From Diadema setosum (taxonomy: Eukaryota > Echinodermata > Echinoidea > Diadematoida > Diadematidae), in contig CM067074.1 in the NCBI GenBank assembly GCA_033980235.1, positions 36,519,723-36,583,722 of the forward strand: a stretch of 64,000 nucleotides of DNA. The letters run 5' to 3'. A program made the translations under genes and the position numbers. Shown one piece after another: positions 34,895-48,184 of the stretch; the stretch's first letter is position 1; every line of letters begins with the position of its first letter. The notes below the pieces were generated by a model, which saw nothing but the letters and a program-made list of their open reading frames with translations, had not been told where the DNA came from and searched no databases.

Positions 34895-36380
34895 TTTGCA
34901 CTTGTATACTACAGTATCCTATGGAAATGTCGTCATTCAAGGTGACGTAATTTTTCAAACAATACTATACAATACCATATCAATAAGAGAATACAAACAT
35001 GCTGACATTCTGAAATAGTGACACGTGAAGCTAGCTCTTTCAAGAAATCACTGAAAGAGAATGAAATTTTTGATAAGTATAATAATGACTAAGGGGACCA
35101 TCATCAGCCTATACACATGGACCTATAAAGTGAATTAACGAGAAACACAAACACTACTGATTGGACATTATAATTTATAAATGAAAAAGATAATACAAAG
35201 AGGCAGAGAAGAAGGGGAAGATATACAAAGTGAGTTTAGCATGCAGGTAGCATCATGTATTGATAACTATCATAGTGTGGATACACAGAATATCAGGTAT
35301 CACTATTTTTTGTGTATCTCTAAATTTTCTTTTAATTCAGTTGATGCTAATATTGACGCAAACCAACCCATATAAGACTGCCCATAGTCAAAATGTTTTG
35401 CTTTTCCTCATCATAAAGATAAACTTCCACGATTGTCATTAAACTTGCCTAGCAATTATACACCCTCAGTACAATAGTCTGATATAGGCCTATATGACAC
35501 ATGATTTATCATTTTGCAGGGCTATAATAGTTTGATCGCTTATACTGTATACTTAGTAAAGAACTTGGCAGGTCAGTGGCCCTTGGAGGGAAAAATGTCA
35601 ATGACCGTGGGTTGATATTGATCTAAGTAGCTCGGTGGCAGGTGTATGTAATAACTATGCTTGTCATCGTATCTTTAGTTGGCTCATTATTTATGTTAGG
35701 ACACAGATTTAACAAAAAAATGTCAATACATTAAAAGCAAACAAGAAAACAAAACTTTAAAAATGATCTTTTCGTATATCAAGATCCGTGGTTTCAGATC
35801 TGTCATTCAAATGAAAGATTATAAAAAATACTATAACAATAACCTTTTGTATAACAATATTACAAATACTATATATTTCGCCCTGAGAGATTTTGATTGA
35901 AGCTATATAGGTAGAGTATACATAACGTTAGCGCAACCCCGCAGTGAACAATGCTATCAGAGGCACCAAGGTCCGTTAGGCAGAGTATAATATTTCTTTT
36001 ATATTTTGGATCGACATCTTAATAAAAACAAGGGGAAATTGAAAAAAAAAAAGATCGAAGTTATGTGTTTTTGTTGTGGAGGATCCTTTCATTGCAGTGA
36101 CCATACGAAGCAGTGCTCGATGTCCCAGTTAAAATTGCTTTGTGCCATGCATCATTCCACATAGTGTACAAATGTATTTGGAAAATGTCCTCGTAAAGAG
36201 TGACGTCATTTTCCAAATAGCATATAATAATCATGGAATGCCAAACATTCTAACATTCTTAAATAGTTAGAAACATATATACGTGAAACTCTTTCAACCA
36301 CAATCGCAACATAGAGGATTAAAAAAAAAAATCTGAACTATGATAACACGACTGGACCTATTTTCCTCATGATTGAGACT
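34895..36380. repeat. Pair of diverged direct repeats (about 34895-35070 and 36160-36320)
   Basis: Both blocks contain, in order, AAATGTC or AAATGTCCTC, GTGACGT, TTTTTCAAA or TTTTCCAAA, an AACAT...ACATTCT...AAATAGT section and ACGTGAA...CTCTTTCAA. They look like two old copies of one repeat, or a local duplication. The DNA between them shows no gene. Confidence 0.45.
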
Positions 36381-36429
36381 GAAGAAGAGATGTAAGCCTA
36401 CGAAGCTGGCAGAAATGATGACGTATTGA

Positions 36430-36640
36430 TTCTGGTGACATGATATTTCCTCCCGCAACACGGCAAGGGTATAAGGGTTTCAAACTTTACATGTATAGGT
36501 TTAGTTTGATGTGTAAATTACAATTAGCGTTAGGGTTAAATTTGTGGGTAGGTTTTATGTTTGACTTAGTGTGCATATATTTCATGGGATCAATTATTGT
36601 CGCAAGAACAACTGATTTAATAAAAGCAGCAACAACAACA
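36430..36640 (+). repeat. Dispersed TIR repeat family, plus-strand copy
   Basis: Shares GTTTAGTTTGATGTG, TTTGTGGGTAGG, GTGTGCATATATTTCATGGG and CAATTATTGTCGCAAGAAC with 53683-53943 and with 24062-24235 inverted. It is followed by a GATAAT-type simple repeat to about 36710. Confidence 0.6.
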
Positions 36641-37009
36641 ACAGTAATGATAATAATAATGATAATAATGTTAATGATAATAATAACAATAATAATGAAC
36701 ATAAAGTAAAATAATCTGAAGAATGAAAATGATAGGAACAATCTGAAAAAAATTGAACAGTGACAAGAATATATCTAAATCTTATCATAAAATTGATATT
36801 TTGTATATTACCTTTATGAAAAAGTAAAATTGTGTTGATCCTTTAATGGATGCAAAAAATTGGAAAATCAAACTTTATATTTTGTTAAAATCACGGCTAA
36901 GCGACTCCATGCATCCATTATGCCCTCTCGTCTTGTTATAGTCGTCTACTATCTTATTTAGTTTGTCTTTATCTTCACTCCACATGATAAGTTTTTTTTC
37001 CCCGGCCCT

Positions 37010-37014
<5 letters not shown>

Positions 37015-37066
<52 letters not shown>

Positions 37067-37089
37067 TCTCTCTCTCTCTCTCTCTCTCC
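37015..37089. repeat. (AC)n followed by (CT)n microsatellite
   Basis: AC repeat 37015-37062 followed by CT repeat to 37089. Confidence 0.95.
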
Positions 37090-37135
37090 TTCTCTGTCTC
37101 TCTTTTTCTCCTCTCTTCCGGCATGACAGCGACTT

Positions 37136-37530
37136 TTAAAGGGACTGTACAGTACTGGTTGAGGTGGGGATTCATGTTTTGAACATTCCTAAGTGAGATA
37201 ATGAAAAGCTTCTTATGACATAATAGAAAGAGCATGTAATTTTAAGAAGGATTTAACGTTTATTTGATGAAAATTGGTTTTCAAATGGCTGAGATATCCC
37301 AAAAAGTGCTAACAATAAAAAGCGACATACCACAACTTTATTATGATCTCTTTGTTTCACCTTGTTTTTGGATATCTCAGCCATTTCAAAACCGATTTTC
37401 TTCGAATAAACTTGTGATACCCCTTAGAACTGAATGCTCTTTGACGTCTCATATAGAGTGGTTTCTGAATATCTCGCAAAACGTTAAAAGCTAAATCCTC
37501 ACCTCGACCACAACTGTACACACCCTTTAA
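37136..37530. mobile_element. TTAA-flanked palindromic MITE, copy 3
   Basis: Begins TTAAAGGGACTGTACAGTAC and ends ACTGTACACACCCTTTAA, with the palindromic TTTATTTGATGAAAATTGG core. It is the closest relative of copy 1 (19748-20144). Confidence 0.75.
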
Positions 37531-37817
37531 TAGGGATTTGTTCAGGGTGTCTGTTTCGGGTTAGTTAGGTTAGTTATAGGTCTCCATGTCTTAGTTTCTT
37601 TTGTTTTCCACTTTTATGTATATCAGTCTATCAAACATTATCATTTTGTGTATTACGTGTGGGGGGAATGCACCTTATACAAGCACTGCTTTTTAGCATT
37701 CTTTCACATTTCCAGTATTTCCGTATACTTGTAAACTTATCCTTTATTTTGTATTATGATGAAATTTATGTTTTTAATTTCTGTAAAATATTTATATGTT
37801 TCTGTTGGAAATGGAAA

Positions 37818-38030
37818 ATGAATGAATGAATGACAATAATATACGTATCAGGGCAATAACCCACCGAGGGCAATTTCACCCCCGGCTAAATATTGGTTAG
37901 TGATAAGGTTAGAGTAAAGATTAGGGTTAGGGTTAGGATTAGGTTCAAGATTAGGATTAAGGGTTAGGGTCGAGGAAGGGTCTGGGGTAATTGCCCAGGG
38001 GGTAATTGCCCTAAACCCATAATAATAATG

Positions 38031-38103
<73 letters not shown>

Positions 38104-38112
38104 TAATAATAA
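37818..38112. repeat. TGAA repeat, TTAGGG-like block and (AAT)n microsatellite
   Basis: ATGAATGAATGAATGAC at 37818 resembles the 3' tail of a non-LTR retrotransposon. GTTAGGGTTAGG-type sequence at 37920-37975 is a degenerate telomere-like block bounded by inverted GGGCAATTACCC-like pieces. An AAT repeat follows at 38019-38112. Confidence 0.6.
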
Positions 38113-39969
38113 CAATGTCTTATTTATCCAGGGTTGACACTTCAGTGTGGTCATTGCTCTACCAGAGGCCCTTGCCATTATTATTACCGTAGCGTTGCCA
38201 GGTACCCATCTATACTTCTAACGATGTCGTGAGGAGATAACTATTTAACTTTTGTTTCTGCTTTACGTCCTGCTGGCTTATAATACATCACAGTGGCACA
38301 GTCGACCCTCTTACACCAGGTGTCTCCAAATGGTAATGGTTTATTTAAAAATTCATTTGCAGCCATGGAGATGGCTGAATTGCAGAATATTTTGTACGGT
38401 ATCATATTGCATTTTATATATAATAACATACATAATCATACAATCATTCTTCGATTAAAATGTAAAACTACACAAATTATATATATATATTTGATTATAT
38501 ATATATATAATTGACACCTGATGATCAAAATATCAAGAAATTAATCAAATACACTTGTAAATATACACATTGAAAGAGCTGCAATAAGAATTGAATAAAA
38601 TCTTCATGCTCAATCAAATGCATACACAAAGATTATATCAAATATACTCAAATCATTATACTTCTCCAACAACTTTCAAATTTTGTTTATACATGTACTA
38701 AAAAAAAAATAGGGTGGGCAGTAATAACATAAGAGATATTAAACACTTGTGTATGGAGACGGAGAGAGATGAGATTCTCCAAAAATCCAAAATGAGATCT
38801 CCAAAATGAGATTCAAATCGAAGAGGGCGTCTGGATATAGATTTTCTTCAGACTCTCCTCAGTCAATACAACGTTACATGTTGTACACCTTCCGTCGATT
38901 TTCCTTCTTCTTTTAATACCGTGTCTTTTCTTTAAAACAGATCTCTTCGGTGCCGATTATGGATCGGTTTAATTCTTGGAGTAAAACATGAGATGACCTT
39001 CTACTGCAGGAGATGTCAACAGAAAAAGAAAATAGATGAAAGGATATATTCTTTATTGGCAGGCTGTTTATAGTCTCCGACAAAGATTTTTCCTATCATA
39101 CCAAAACAGACTCTTTGACAGGCATCCAGGCATGCAGAAGAAAATAGTTCGCAAACCTATTCTGAATTGACTCCAACAAGAAGAAGCTGGTAGAAAGAAT
39201 ACGATGCATGGTGGCGTGATCGATCGGCTTTTGAATCTAATCGATGGCAGCGTAACTAAGAGCACCACGTCTAAGCTGGCGTTACATAATGTCATTCGAG
39301 TTTGGATGTTTCTTTGTTTAGTTCTTAAACGTGACATTTTTTTTTTCTTCTGCTCCTCCTGCAGAACGAATCTAAAGAGGAAGCAGGACTGTTAGTTAGA
39401 TTGATTTGTGTAGGTTTCGGAATAGGAGCAGGAAAATGGCGCTCCTCCCAAAATGTGTTCAGTACACTGAGCCCTTGAACAACATTCCAGGAATAATAGG
39501 AGAAAGTCATGATAGAACATAACAAACTCATGTCACGGTATTTTCAAATGACATTACATAATGATATTTGAATGTACGTTTACATAATTGAATAATTCAC
39601 TTTAAAAATATTGATAAAAAATCAAAATTAGGTATCTGAAAAAAAAAATATCTGCAACAATTGACTCCAAAAGATACATTTCTATCTCAGTTATACAATT
39701 TTCTTTAATTCTTGATATTACATGTTCTCTTTTCCCTCTTCGTCTTTAATCACATCTCTCTCTCCACCTCAATCTCTCAGTTTTCCTCTTTCTCTTCTCT
39801 CTCCATTTCTTGCTCTTTATCTTATCTCTCTCTGTCCCATCTCCCTCTCCTTGATTTATTCTCTGACTTCATTTCGTCTCATTTCCATACTATATGAAAT
39901 CATCTTCTCATTTCAAAAGAAAGCAACTCATATAGAATCCAACATCGTGTATGAATGATAAGCCAGACC

Positions 39970-41690
39970 TCACATTCTTGATGTTGTTTTTTATTTTTAT
40001 TTTCATTATGTCAACAGAGTCTGAATGTTCCACGAGGGTTCTTAGTATGGCCTTGCTTCGCGAACGAAGATTTAAGGAAGTCCACATTTGCTGCAGGCTC
40101 GAAAGTGACTGATGAGTCCGATGCGGGACAGGCAGGCACGGTTGCAGCAGTTGCACAGGAAAGTCGGTTGGTTGGTGATGATGTTGGGTTTTTCCTCTGT
40201 TGTCTTTTTCTGTTGAGTCGGGCCCTTCGATCATCCTCGAAGGCGGCTGTTGCTCGTCGAACATTAAGGCGCCAAGATGTGCGATCAGAGGGGATAGCAG
40301 CCATCGTCGGTGATCGATGTTGCAGGTGCTCAAGGTTTTATTCAAGCAGTCCTTGTATCTCTTCCTGGGTCCACCTCTGTCTCGGTGTCCAGAAGAGAGC
40401 TCACCATACAGCATAACCTTCGGAAGGCGATGGTCTTCCATTCTCGAGACATGACCAGCCCAGCGCAGTTGAGTTTTCATCAGTGTGGATTCTATGCTAG
40501 TAGTCTCTGCCAGCTCAAGAACTTTGATGTTGGTGACAAAGTCATTCCAGTGGATGTTTAGGATGAAGCGGAGACATCGCTGATGGAAGCGCTCAAGAAG
40601 GCGTAGTGTGATGCCGGTAGAGGGCCCATGACTCGGATCCGTACAGGAGAGTTGGTAAGACAACGGCTGTGTACACGCTGATCTTTGTCTGCTTTTTTCA
40701 GGTGGTTGTTTTTCCAGAGTCTGTCGTGCAGTCGGTTACAGCTCGTTATTCCGAAGGTTCATTGCTCCGAATTTCATTTTCGGATTAACCAATCTTCGGA
40801 GTAACGAACCTTCGGAACAACGCCACAAATTTTCGGATTAACGAACCCTTTTTTATTTTCGGATTAACGAACCCTTTTTTATTTTCGGATTAACGAACCT
40901 CTAGGTATAGGGATTTTGCGTGTTTCGGATTAACGACCCTTCGGAATAACGAACCTTCGGAATAGCGAACCTTCGGAATAACGAACAGCACCCGTGCAGT
41001 CTACCAAAGGTGCTGCTTGCATTAGCAAGTCTGTTGTCAATTTCTTTGTCGACTCTTGCGTTTGATGTGATGGTGCTGCCGAGGTAAGTAAAATTGATCA
41101 ACTGTTTACTTCAAGGCCAAATGCTTTAGCAGTAACTGCGAAGCAGGACCTTAAGCGCTGGAGAACAGACTCTGAATGAGCAACAAGAGCGGCATCATCT
41201 GCGAAGAGTAGCTCACGGACGAGTAGCTCATGCGTCTTGGTGTGAGCTTGCAGACGTCTCAGATTGAATAGACTGCCATCTGTGCGGTACCGGATGTAAA
41301 CAGCATCTTCGTTATTGAACTCTTCCATGGCTTGTTTGAGCATCATACTGAAGAAGATGGTAAACAGGGTCGGTGCAAGAACCCAGCCTTGCTTTACACC
41401 GTTGTCAATTGGGAAGGGTTCGGAGAAATCACTGTTATACCTAACCCGGCCTTGCTGGTTTTCATGCAGTTGGATGATCATATATTGAGGAACTTCGGGG
41501 GACAACCAAGGCGCTCAAGAATTTGCCAGAGTCCTTTCCTACTCACTGTGCCAAAGGCTTTGCTTAGGTCAACAAAGGTAATGTAAAGTCCCTTGTTTTG
41601 TTCCTTGCACTTTTCCTGGAGCTGTCTGAGGGTAAAGATCATGTCAACAGTTCCTCTGCTACACATGGACTATGAACGGAGGTCTTTCTT
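39970..41690 (-). pseudogene. Frameshifted, 5'-truncated non-LTR retrotransposon (LINE) polymerase
   Basis: On the minus strand, RT motifs run in order from 41666: ITFVDLSKAFGTV (motif A aspartate), NGVKQGWVLAPTLF (motif B) and LLFADDAALVAHSE (catalytic FADD), then INFTYLGSTITSNA near 41090. After an insertion (40734-40992) the C-terminal part resumes, with LRWAGHVSRMEDHRLPKVML and GGPRKRYKDCLNKTL. A zinc-finger-like CNCCNRACLSRIGLISHF lies in another frame near 40110. The pieces sit in at least three frames, and nothing N-terminal to RT is present, so this is a dead copy. The clade is not assigned. The 3' end is near 39975, at an AAAAT-rich stretch. Confidence 0.85.
40734..40992. mobile_element. 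259 bp TIR element with 9 bp target duplication, copy 1
   Basis: The ends are GGTTACAGCTCGTTATTCCG and, inverted, GGTGCTGTTCGTTATTCCG, both continuing AAGGTTC. CGTGCAGTC flanks it exactly at 40725-40733 and 40993-41001, interrupting the LINE reading frame, so the insertion is younger than the LINE. Inside, TTTTCGGATTAACGAACC is tandemly repeated. A 9 bp duplication suggests Mutator- or Merlin-like mobilisation. A second copy is at 51478-51790. Confidence 0.75.
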
Positions 41691-42997
41691 TGATCCAATC
41701 ATCACCACCGCAACCCGAAACGCCACCGATTATGTGCATCTTAATGAGTACATCCAGGTGTCTGTATAATAACGATTGTATGATCATGTATCGTCACTAT
41801 AACAAAAGAATCGTTTCCCTCATTTCAGTCTTGTTTCGCTGATGTGCCTTTTTCAGATGGAAATGTCTTTGAATAAATACAGATGATGAGGAGCAGCAAA
41901 GCCTGAGAATATGACAAATTTTGTGTCTAAAGATTGGAAATTGCTGATTCACACATTTTCGCACCCGCATATCAGACCTTGCATGCCTAATGGCAAGATA
42001 TACCTGTTCTCTACCATTACCGTCCCTTTTTGCTCTGGAATAAGCTGCGGAAAAGTGTTGAGATCACAAATGACAATCATTCTGCCAAAAATGTTTGCTT
42101 TCTTTTAAAAACTGACTGCTTATCCAAAGCGAAATTGTTTGAGGCACGATTTCCTAACATACACCACAAATGCACATTCACTTTACTTGATTTTTGTGAG
42201 TTATTTTCTTTTGCGCATATTATAGTTTTAGATTTCTCGAATCTCCGTCTTGTTCTTCTCCCGGCTTGCCGGCGGTGACGATGATGGGATCAAAGCAGTG
42301 AAGCATGTTAAAAATGTCTTTGTGGCGCTTTTGAGATGTACTGGTGCATGAATTAATTCGCGATACGATGAATGCCCTCGCATATTAGGTCCATGATTAT
42401 AGGCACAGCCTGTTTTTATTATTACATTGTATCATTATTATTATTAGTAGTATTCCATTATATTCATTCATTTATTATTTATTTATTTGGCATTTCAGCA
42501 TAAAATACAAACAGAAAATCATATTACATGATAGAAAGTATGTGGTGATTCTAGGTCCATATCGCTGATTGCTAGGGGAGGAAAAGGCAAACATAATCAC
42601 CGAAGCTCGAGGCCGCCTGTCCGACCAGTGCATGTACCCAGAATCAGCTAAATCAATGTAACACAGACAATAAACAAACAATAACAAATACTATATACAT
42701 ATATAAAAATATGCACTGAATTCGAATACAAATAAATACAAATGAAACTAGAACTATCACTGAATGTGACCGATACCCCACCCAAACCTGAGGGTGTTAG
42801 CTCATTCAACAAAAATGGTGATTTAATATGTTCTTTGAAAAAATGTGTTACCACGAAACGCATTGCCCGACTCTGATTAAAGATATGTTCCGCTCATTCA
42901 AAATTGATCACGCTTGCCAAAATATTCAATTCAGAGGCCCAAAAACCAATGAAGTGAGCAAAATCCACTAGTAATACATTTTTCTTCTAAGAATGCC
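41691..42997. other. Non-coding stretch
   Basis: No gene recognised; ATT-rich simple sequence near 42420-42485. Confidence 0.4.
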
Positions 42998-43011
42998 GTT
43001 ACCATGGCAAC
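42998..43011. promoter_or_regulatory. RFX X-box-like palindrome
   Basis: GTTACCATGGCAAC fits the X-box consensus GTHNYYATRRNAAC at all positions. Such sites drive ciliary genes in animals. No adjacent first exon could be defined, so function is speculative. Confidence 0.35.
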
Positions 43012-43499
43012 ACATTGTCTAAACAGCGACAAAAGACACAGCTTGCACAGCTACATCGGAAAGCAGCTTATTTTTTCTGTTAGTCTAGTGCGAAGCTGTC
43101 TGTTTTTATTCGTAACTCTTATAGTCTTATACTCTGATATGATCTGATCTGTTTTATTCTTTTATAGAGATGCTGATTAACACTAACATGTCTGATTACT
43201 GAATGTATAACGTTAATCCATTTCACGAGATTTATCTGATGTCCTTCGAACGTATTGACATCGCTTTACAGCAACATTACATCATTTCAACATGATGAAG
43301 ACAAAGGCAGCAAATATCACATGTTTAAGTATTGTTTAGATCGCTTGTGTTTGCGTGAATATGCTTTTCGACTCTGTCTTGCTGGCAAGGTTTAAAATTC
43401 TAACCGAAGACTAACCAAAGTTCTGATTTGATCAATGAATCTTGATTTGGCAGTCACTGTTACCTCCTCATGGCACAGTGACACAGAGAAACTAGGCGC

Positions 43500-43506
43500 C
43501 CCCCCC

Positions 43507-43560
<54 letters not shown>

Positions 43561-43668
43561 GTCATAGTCCGCTTGAAAATGTTGTCACGTAGTCCACGTG
43601 CAAACACGGTCTGTGGGGGACTTTCCAGAGCTCCAGGGTAGAATGTTGGGAGGGGGGGGGGGGGGGGA
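43500..43668. repeat. Poly(C), (CT)n and poly(G) tracts
   Basis: C10 at 43500-43509, a CT-repeat to 43560 and a G-rich run at about 43650-43668. They generate spurious frames on both strands. Confidence 0.9.
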
Positions 43669-46581
43669 GGGGTGATTGATGGACGTCTAAATATAGCTTT
43701 TAAGAGTGACGTGAAACCGGTTCAAGGAGTAAACTCGCACCTTGACAAAAGTAGACTCGTGTACCTGCTGAGCATAAACATCAGTATAATGTGAGATTTC
43801 AAGTAGTTCAGAGGTGTAGGCCTACTTCCTGATATATCTTATGTGTTTATTGCCGTAATTGCTAGGTGTACCATATCAGGAGAGCCATGAGACCTTCACA
43901 GTACCATGGTAGAGTGGAGATGACAGCTTACCTGCTGCAGACCAAAGCAACGTAAGCTTTTCTGGTAACTCCATGAAAATCTACAAGGTCTTGCATACGT
44001 CTAATCTTACACACTGCTGCACCTAAAACAAATTTCTTTTCAGGTCTTATTTTTCAAAGCTCCCATGATCGACCCGGATTTCAAGACAGAACGAGAGACA
44101 TATGAGAGATGGTCCTGATTCTCTAGCCCTCGGGAGACCCGGCATACTTTAGCAGTCTCAATCCCACCTCTATTTCCAGTTCTCTGTCTCCAGGAAAGTA
44201 TATTCGGTCTATAGATCTAACCAGTAGTCAGTAAGTTTTGTCAACATAATTGGTATGGTCATATTCCAAACTCTATGTTAAGGGTTGCACGAATCTGAAA
44301 TATAGCGAATTGGAAGGAAAACGCGATTATATTGAGAAAAAAAAATAAAACCCTCAACCCCATATCCCTTTTGCACTAGGACCTACTTTCATCTCCCATG
44401 CTCATATTAACTTAAATATACTAAAATGAAAATATTGGTGGAAATTTTCTTTTTGTTATCTAAAATGTAGGGTATGAAAAATATAAAGCGAATTCATATC
44501 TTCTTTAGTTTTCTCCATCAAAAAGGGTATTTTTGCAGCCACACGTGCACATTGGATGAGATGACGGTTTGTAAACGAAAATGAAAATAGTAATAAGATT
44601 AACTCTACATCGTAATGAAGCCGCTAATATCCTTTCCATTTAGCTCGTATAGTTACTGATTTCATAGGGTGGCGAAATTAGCAACTTCAAGCCCCTTCCG
44701 CTAAATAAGGTGATTACTATACCTACAAGCCGACATTAATTAAAGAGTACAGCTTTCTTTTGAATTTTATATGACAGAATCTTAATTTCGTTCTCAGAAC
44801 TTGTGAGATCATAAAATCAGTATCTCATTTACATGCTAGTTTTAACTTATACTGTTTCACGGAAACATCGGAAACTTAAAACTTTCAGAGCTGCCACGTT
44901 AAATTCATGTCCTCGCAGTAGTAACTGAAATTTTTACGATTTCTGTTCATTTGACATTGCACTGGATTATGCTTCTTATTTCTTTCACCGAGAGGAAGGT
45001 TCCCAAGGTTCTCCTGCCCAAAGGAACAGAAAGAAGATTAAAGGTGAGAGAAGAAACCAACATCCTAAAAAAAAATTATACATCTTTGATTCGCGTTGCA
45101 CTCATCACAAAAAAAAAAAAGGCTTGTGATATGTAGGCCTACATGATAGAAAGTCTTAATGGGAGCAGGCTACAGTTATTCTGATGGCAAGTGTGTAGTC
45201 GACTATCACAGCTTACTGGATCAACTACAGGAGTACACTCTTAGTGTAAAAATAAGAAAGGAAAAAACAGAAACAAACAAAAACCTCCACTAAAGAGAGA
45301 GAAAGAGAGGGTTAGAGAGGGATGAAATATCTTCTTCTTTTTTTAAACTTTAAGATGACAATGCGTGAACAAAACAAACTCAAACAATCAGAATACTCAT
45401 CAACTCGATGATAATAGTATAAAAACCTCTACACAGAACACACACACACACACACGTGGTTATATTAATATAGGGAAAAGTATGCAGAATTAAGCAGAGT
45501 CTTATCATTTAGTTGTTTTTCTTTCGAACTATCTTATATGCTACATTTTTCTTTGATAGGATGTCAGTGCGATAGTCACATTTGATTGCGAGAAAACACA
45601 CCAAACTTCAATCGGTAAACGCAATATTATCTTCCTAGTAATTTTGTCATTTCCCTTTCCTCTCATTTGTCATAACCCTACTTTCTATAATGCAAAGTTT
45701 TCAAACCTCTTGGATTTGCATCTTTGACTATCATTATCTTTTCCTACGAGCAATGAAAAGCTATTGTATCAATGTACAGAGAAAAAAAAATCCTCGAAAT
45801 ACAATGTGCTGCATTTCATCTCTCTCACCAATTTACATCACATAGTGTACCAATACAATTGCATGACAAAACAAACTTCCATTCTCACTTGATACTAGTA
45901 TTTCGAACGAAAGTCGGAGGCCTTTCAACGGATTCTGAAATGAACCGGCGCCACCGTAGCTATGACAACCCAACGGACGCTCTATCCTGTAGATGTTTCT
46001 GATCAGTGGAATATGACGGCACAACGCTTGCAACCTGACAGCCCCACGCAGCGCAGGTTGTCTCGACGGCTAGGTCCCTTGGGCTGGCTGGGGGATGAGG
46101 GATCTATTCGTAGGTATTGTTTACCGCGCTTACCGGGGATTGGAAACTAGGCAGGGATATCGAATGGTTCGATGGTGAGAGATGGGACGAATGAATTTTG
46201 GTAGTATAAGGCATGGAAATTTGGAAGACAAGAAAAAAGAATGATGATGAGTGGGGGAGAGGGATAGGCCGACTGTGAAAGCTTCTGATGGAAAACAAAA
46301 TCGTTCAGCTGCGTGTAACCTATGATGTCTCAGCACTGTTTAACTTGATAGATTTGGTCTTTTCATTTTCTATTGCATTTCCTTACGTACTTAGTTACAT
46401 TATTAGTAATACATGTCACATACACATACCTCAGATTCATTATAAATTTGGATAAAAACAAGAAAACATGTATCACTGCTTCCTGCTGTAATGTCCCCAC
46501 GACGAAAAACAAGATCGTGATAAAAAATTATAATGTTAAAGAGCGAGGAGGGGTCAAGGCAATGTCAACTAGATAATATAA

Positions 46582-46583
<2 letters not shown>
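43669..46583. other. Mostly non-coding, with a GC-rich patch at 45900-46150
   Basis: The patch at 45900-46150 is distinctly GC-rich and open in two plus-strand frames (to 46002, and 45962-46150). A donor-like GTAG followed by GTATTG is near 46110. GTTGTCATAGCTAC on the minus strand near 45955 is one mismatch from an X-box. It could be a promoter or an exon, but neither was called. Confidence 0.3.
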
Positions 46584-46630
<47 letters not shown>

Positions 46631-46640
46631 GTCAATCAGT
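46584..46640. repeat. (TCAA)n microsatellite
   Basis: About 13 tetranucleotide units, degenerate to about 46680. Confidence 0.95.
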
Positions 46641-46962
46641 CGGTAAATCAATTAATTATCAACCAACAATCAATCAATCAACCAACCGTACAACAGGATG
46701 TGTTAAATTCCCTCAAGAAGTTACATTCTGAATAAAAATAATGTTTTCAGCATGACTTTTTTTTCCCCAAAAGGTATGAACGGATGACCAACAGCATGCT
46801 TATCCTTTTTATACCATAATGTACCAAGTTTTGATTTCAGTATTTTTCTGATTTTTACACTAATTTCTTTCTGTTACAAATTCGTTTGCAACAATGGAAA
46901 GCAGAAAACAAGAAACTCAGTTTCAGGAAAGCAGTGTCCTCGCCATGCACAACTTATGTGCA

Positions 46963-46995
46963 CCCCCCCCCCCCCAAAAAAAAAAAAAAAAAAAA
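46963..46995. repeat. Composite C13A20 tract
   Basis: C-run passes directly into A-run, as at 15918 and 19006. Confidence 0.9.
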
Positions 46996-48139
46996 GAAAA
47001 GAGGGTAGCGATATACGACTAGGATGCAGCCAAAGATTTGAAGCAGCATCGATAAGGAGTAAACGGCCGCTCATGGGATTAGAGGAAATGAAGAGGGGAA
47101 GACTGGGCCGACCCGGGTGAGGAAAAGGTTTGAAAGAGTCGTTTCGTCGGAGTCGATAAACATCAGGATACGACCAACGCGATGAACGCGGGAACTACCA
47201 TCCGGTAATATTTCATGATTTCTGTCTGCCAAGCACATGCGGGAATCATCAACACGATATAGATTGGATTCAATTTTCTCTTATATTTCAAGACAATTAT
47301 TTCTTTCTAGTTTACTTTTAATTCAGTTCTTATCTGGAGGGCAGACATCCTACACGTCTCTCATGCCATGGGACTTGCTGATGTCAAAGACATGAACTCA
47401 AGCTGCTTTTCTGCGTAATACATAGTCACAATCACTTGGGTAAAAATAATGATAATGGTTATAAAGCTGTGAAGAGGAAGAGTTTAATTGACGACATAAT
47501 GAATGGAAGATGACGCAGCACAGATACAATTCCGGCATAACGAACGCGTGTCATTGGCGGAGAAAACCACAAACCTTATTAATACATTTGATCTATATAT
47601 GAAACCACTATATAATATTATGCACGAATGTGGCGAGTGCATTATTTTGATTATTAATGGTGTTTATAAGTCGTAACTGAATAGATTTGAGAATAGTTTT
47701 CTAGCCGTCCTGTCATGAAAGGGCTGTCAAAGGGTCTTTATTGAGTGCATATTTTGCAGACACTGAATAGTCGTAATGTCTTATGTAATACTGTGGTATG
47801 TTATTGTCCAATCAAACATTTTGTTAAAAAATACACGTTGCAGATTCCATTTAGGGTCTTGCCATCAGGCTCTCTGAATTTATCAGTAGCAATTCCACAT
47901 TCTACTTCGTTTCTCTCTCTTCCTCTTTCCCTCAACCCCTCTCTAACTTTCTATGCAGAGTTTGACGGCAGGCACAAAATGGCTTAATAGCTGTACATGT
48001 TACTTTTTGTGTCTTACTGATCATATCCTGGTGATAGTTTTAATGCAACAATAGTTTATAGTATATATACCAAAATAGGCTTTATAATAATGATGGCTCG
48101 GTCACAGTAAGTTCATATTAAAGTATAGTTTGTTTGTTT
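46996..48139. other. Non-coding stretch
   Basis: No exon, repeat or RNA gene recognised. Confidence 0.4.
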
Positions 48140-48184
48140 TTCTTCTTCTTCTTCTTCTTCTTCTTCTTCTTCTTCTTCTTCTTT
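48140..48184. repeat. (TTC)n microsatellite
   Basis: Fourteen to fifteen TTC units. Confidence 0.95.

Noticed and set aside
36064..36162. Cysteine/histidine-rich 32-codon frame resembling a zinc knuckle
   Set aside because: Spacing does not fit CCHC, and no gag or pol sequence surrounds it.
36875..37235. Frames coding Cys-Val and Arg-Glu repeats
   Set aside because: Translations of the AC and CT microsatellites.
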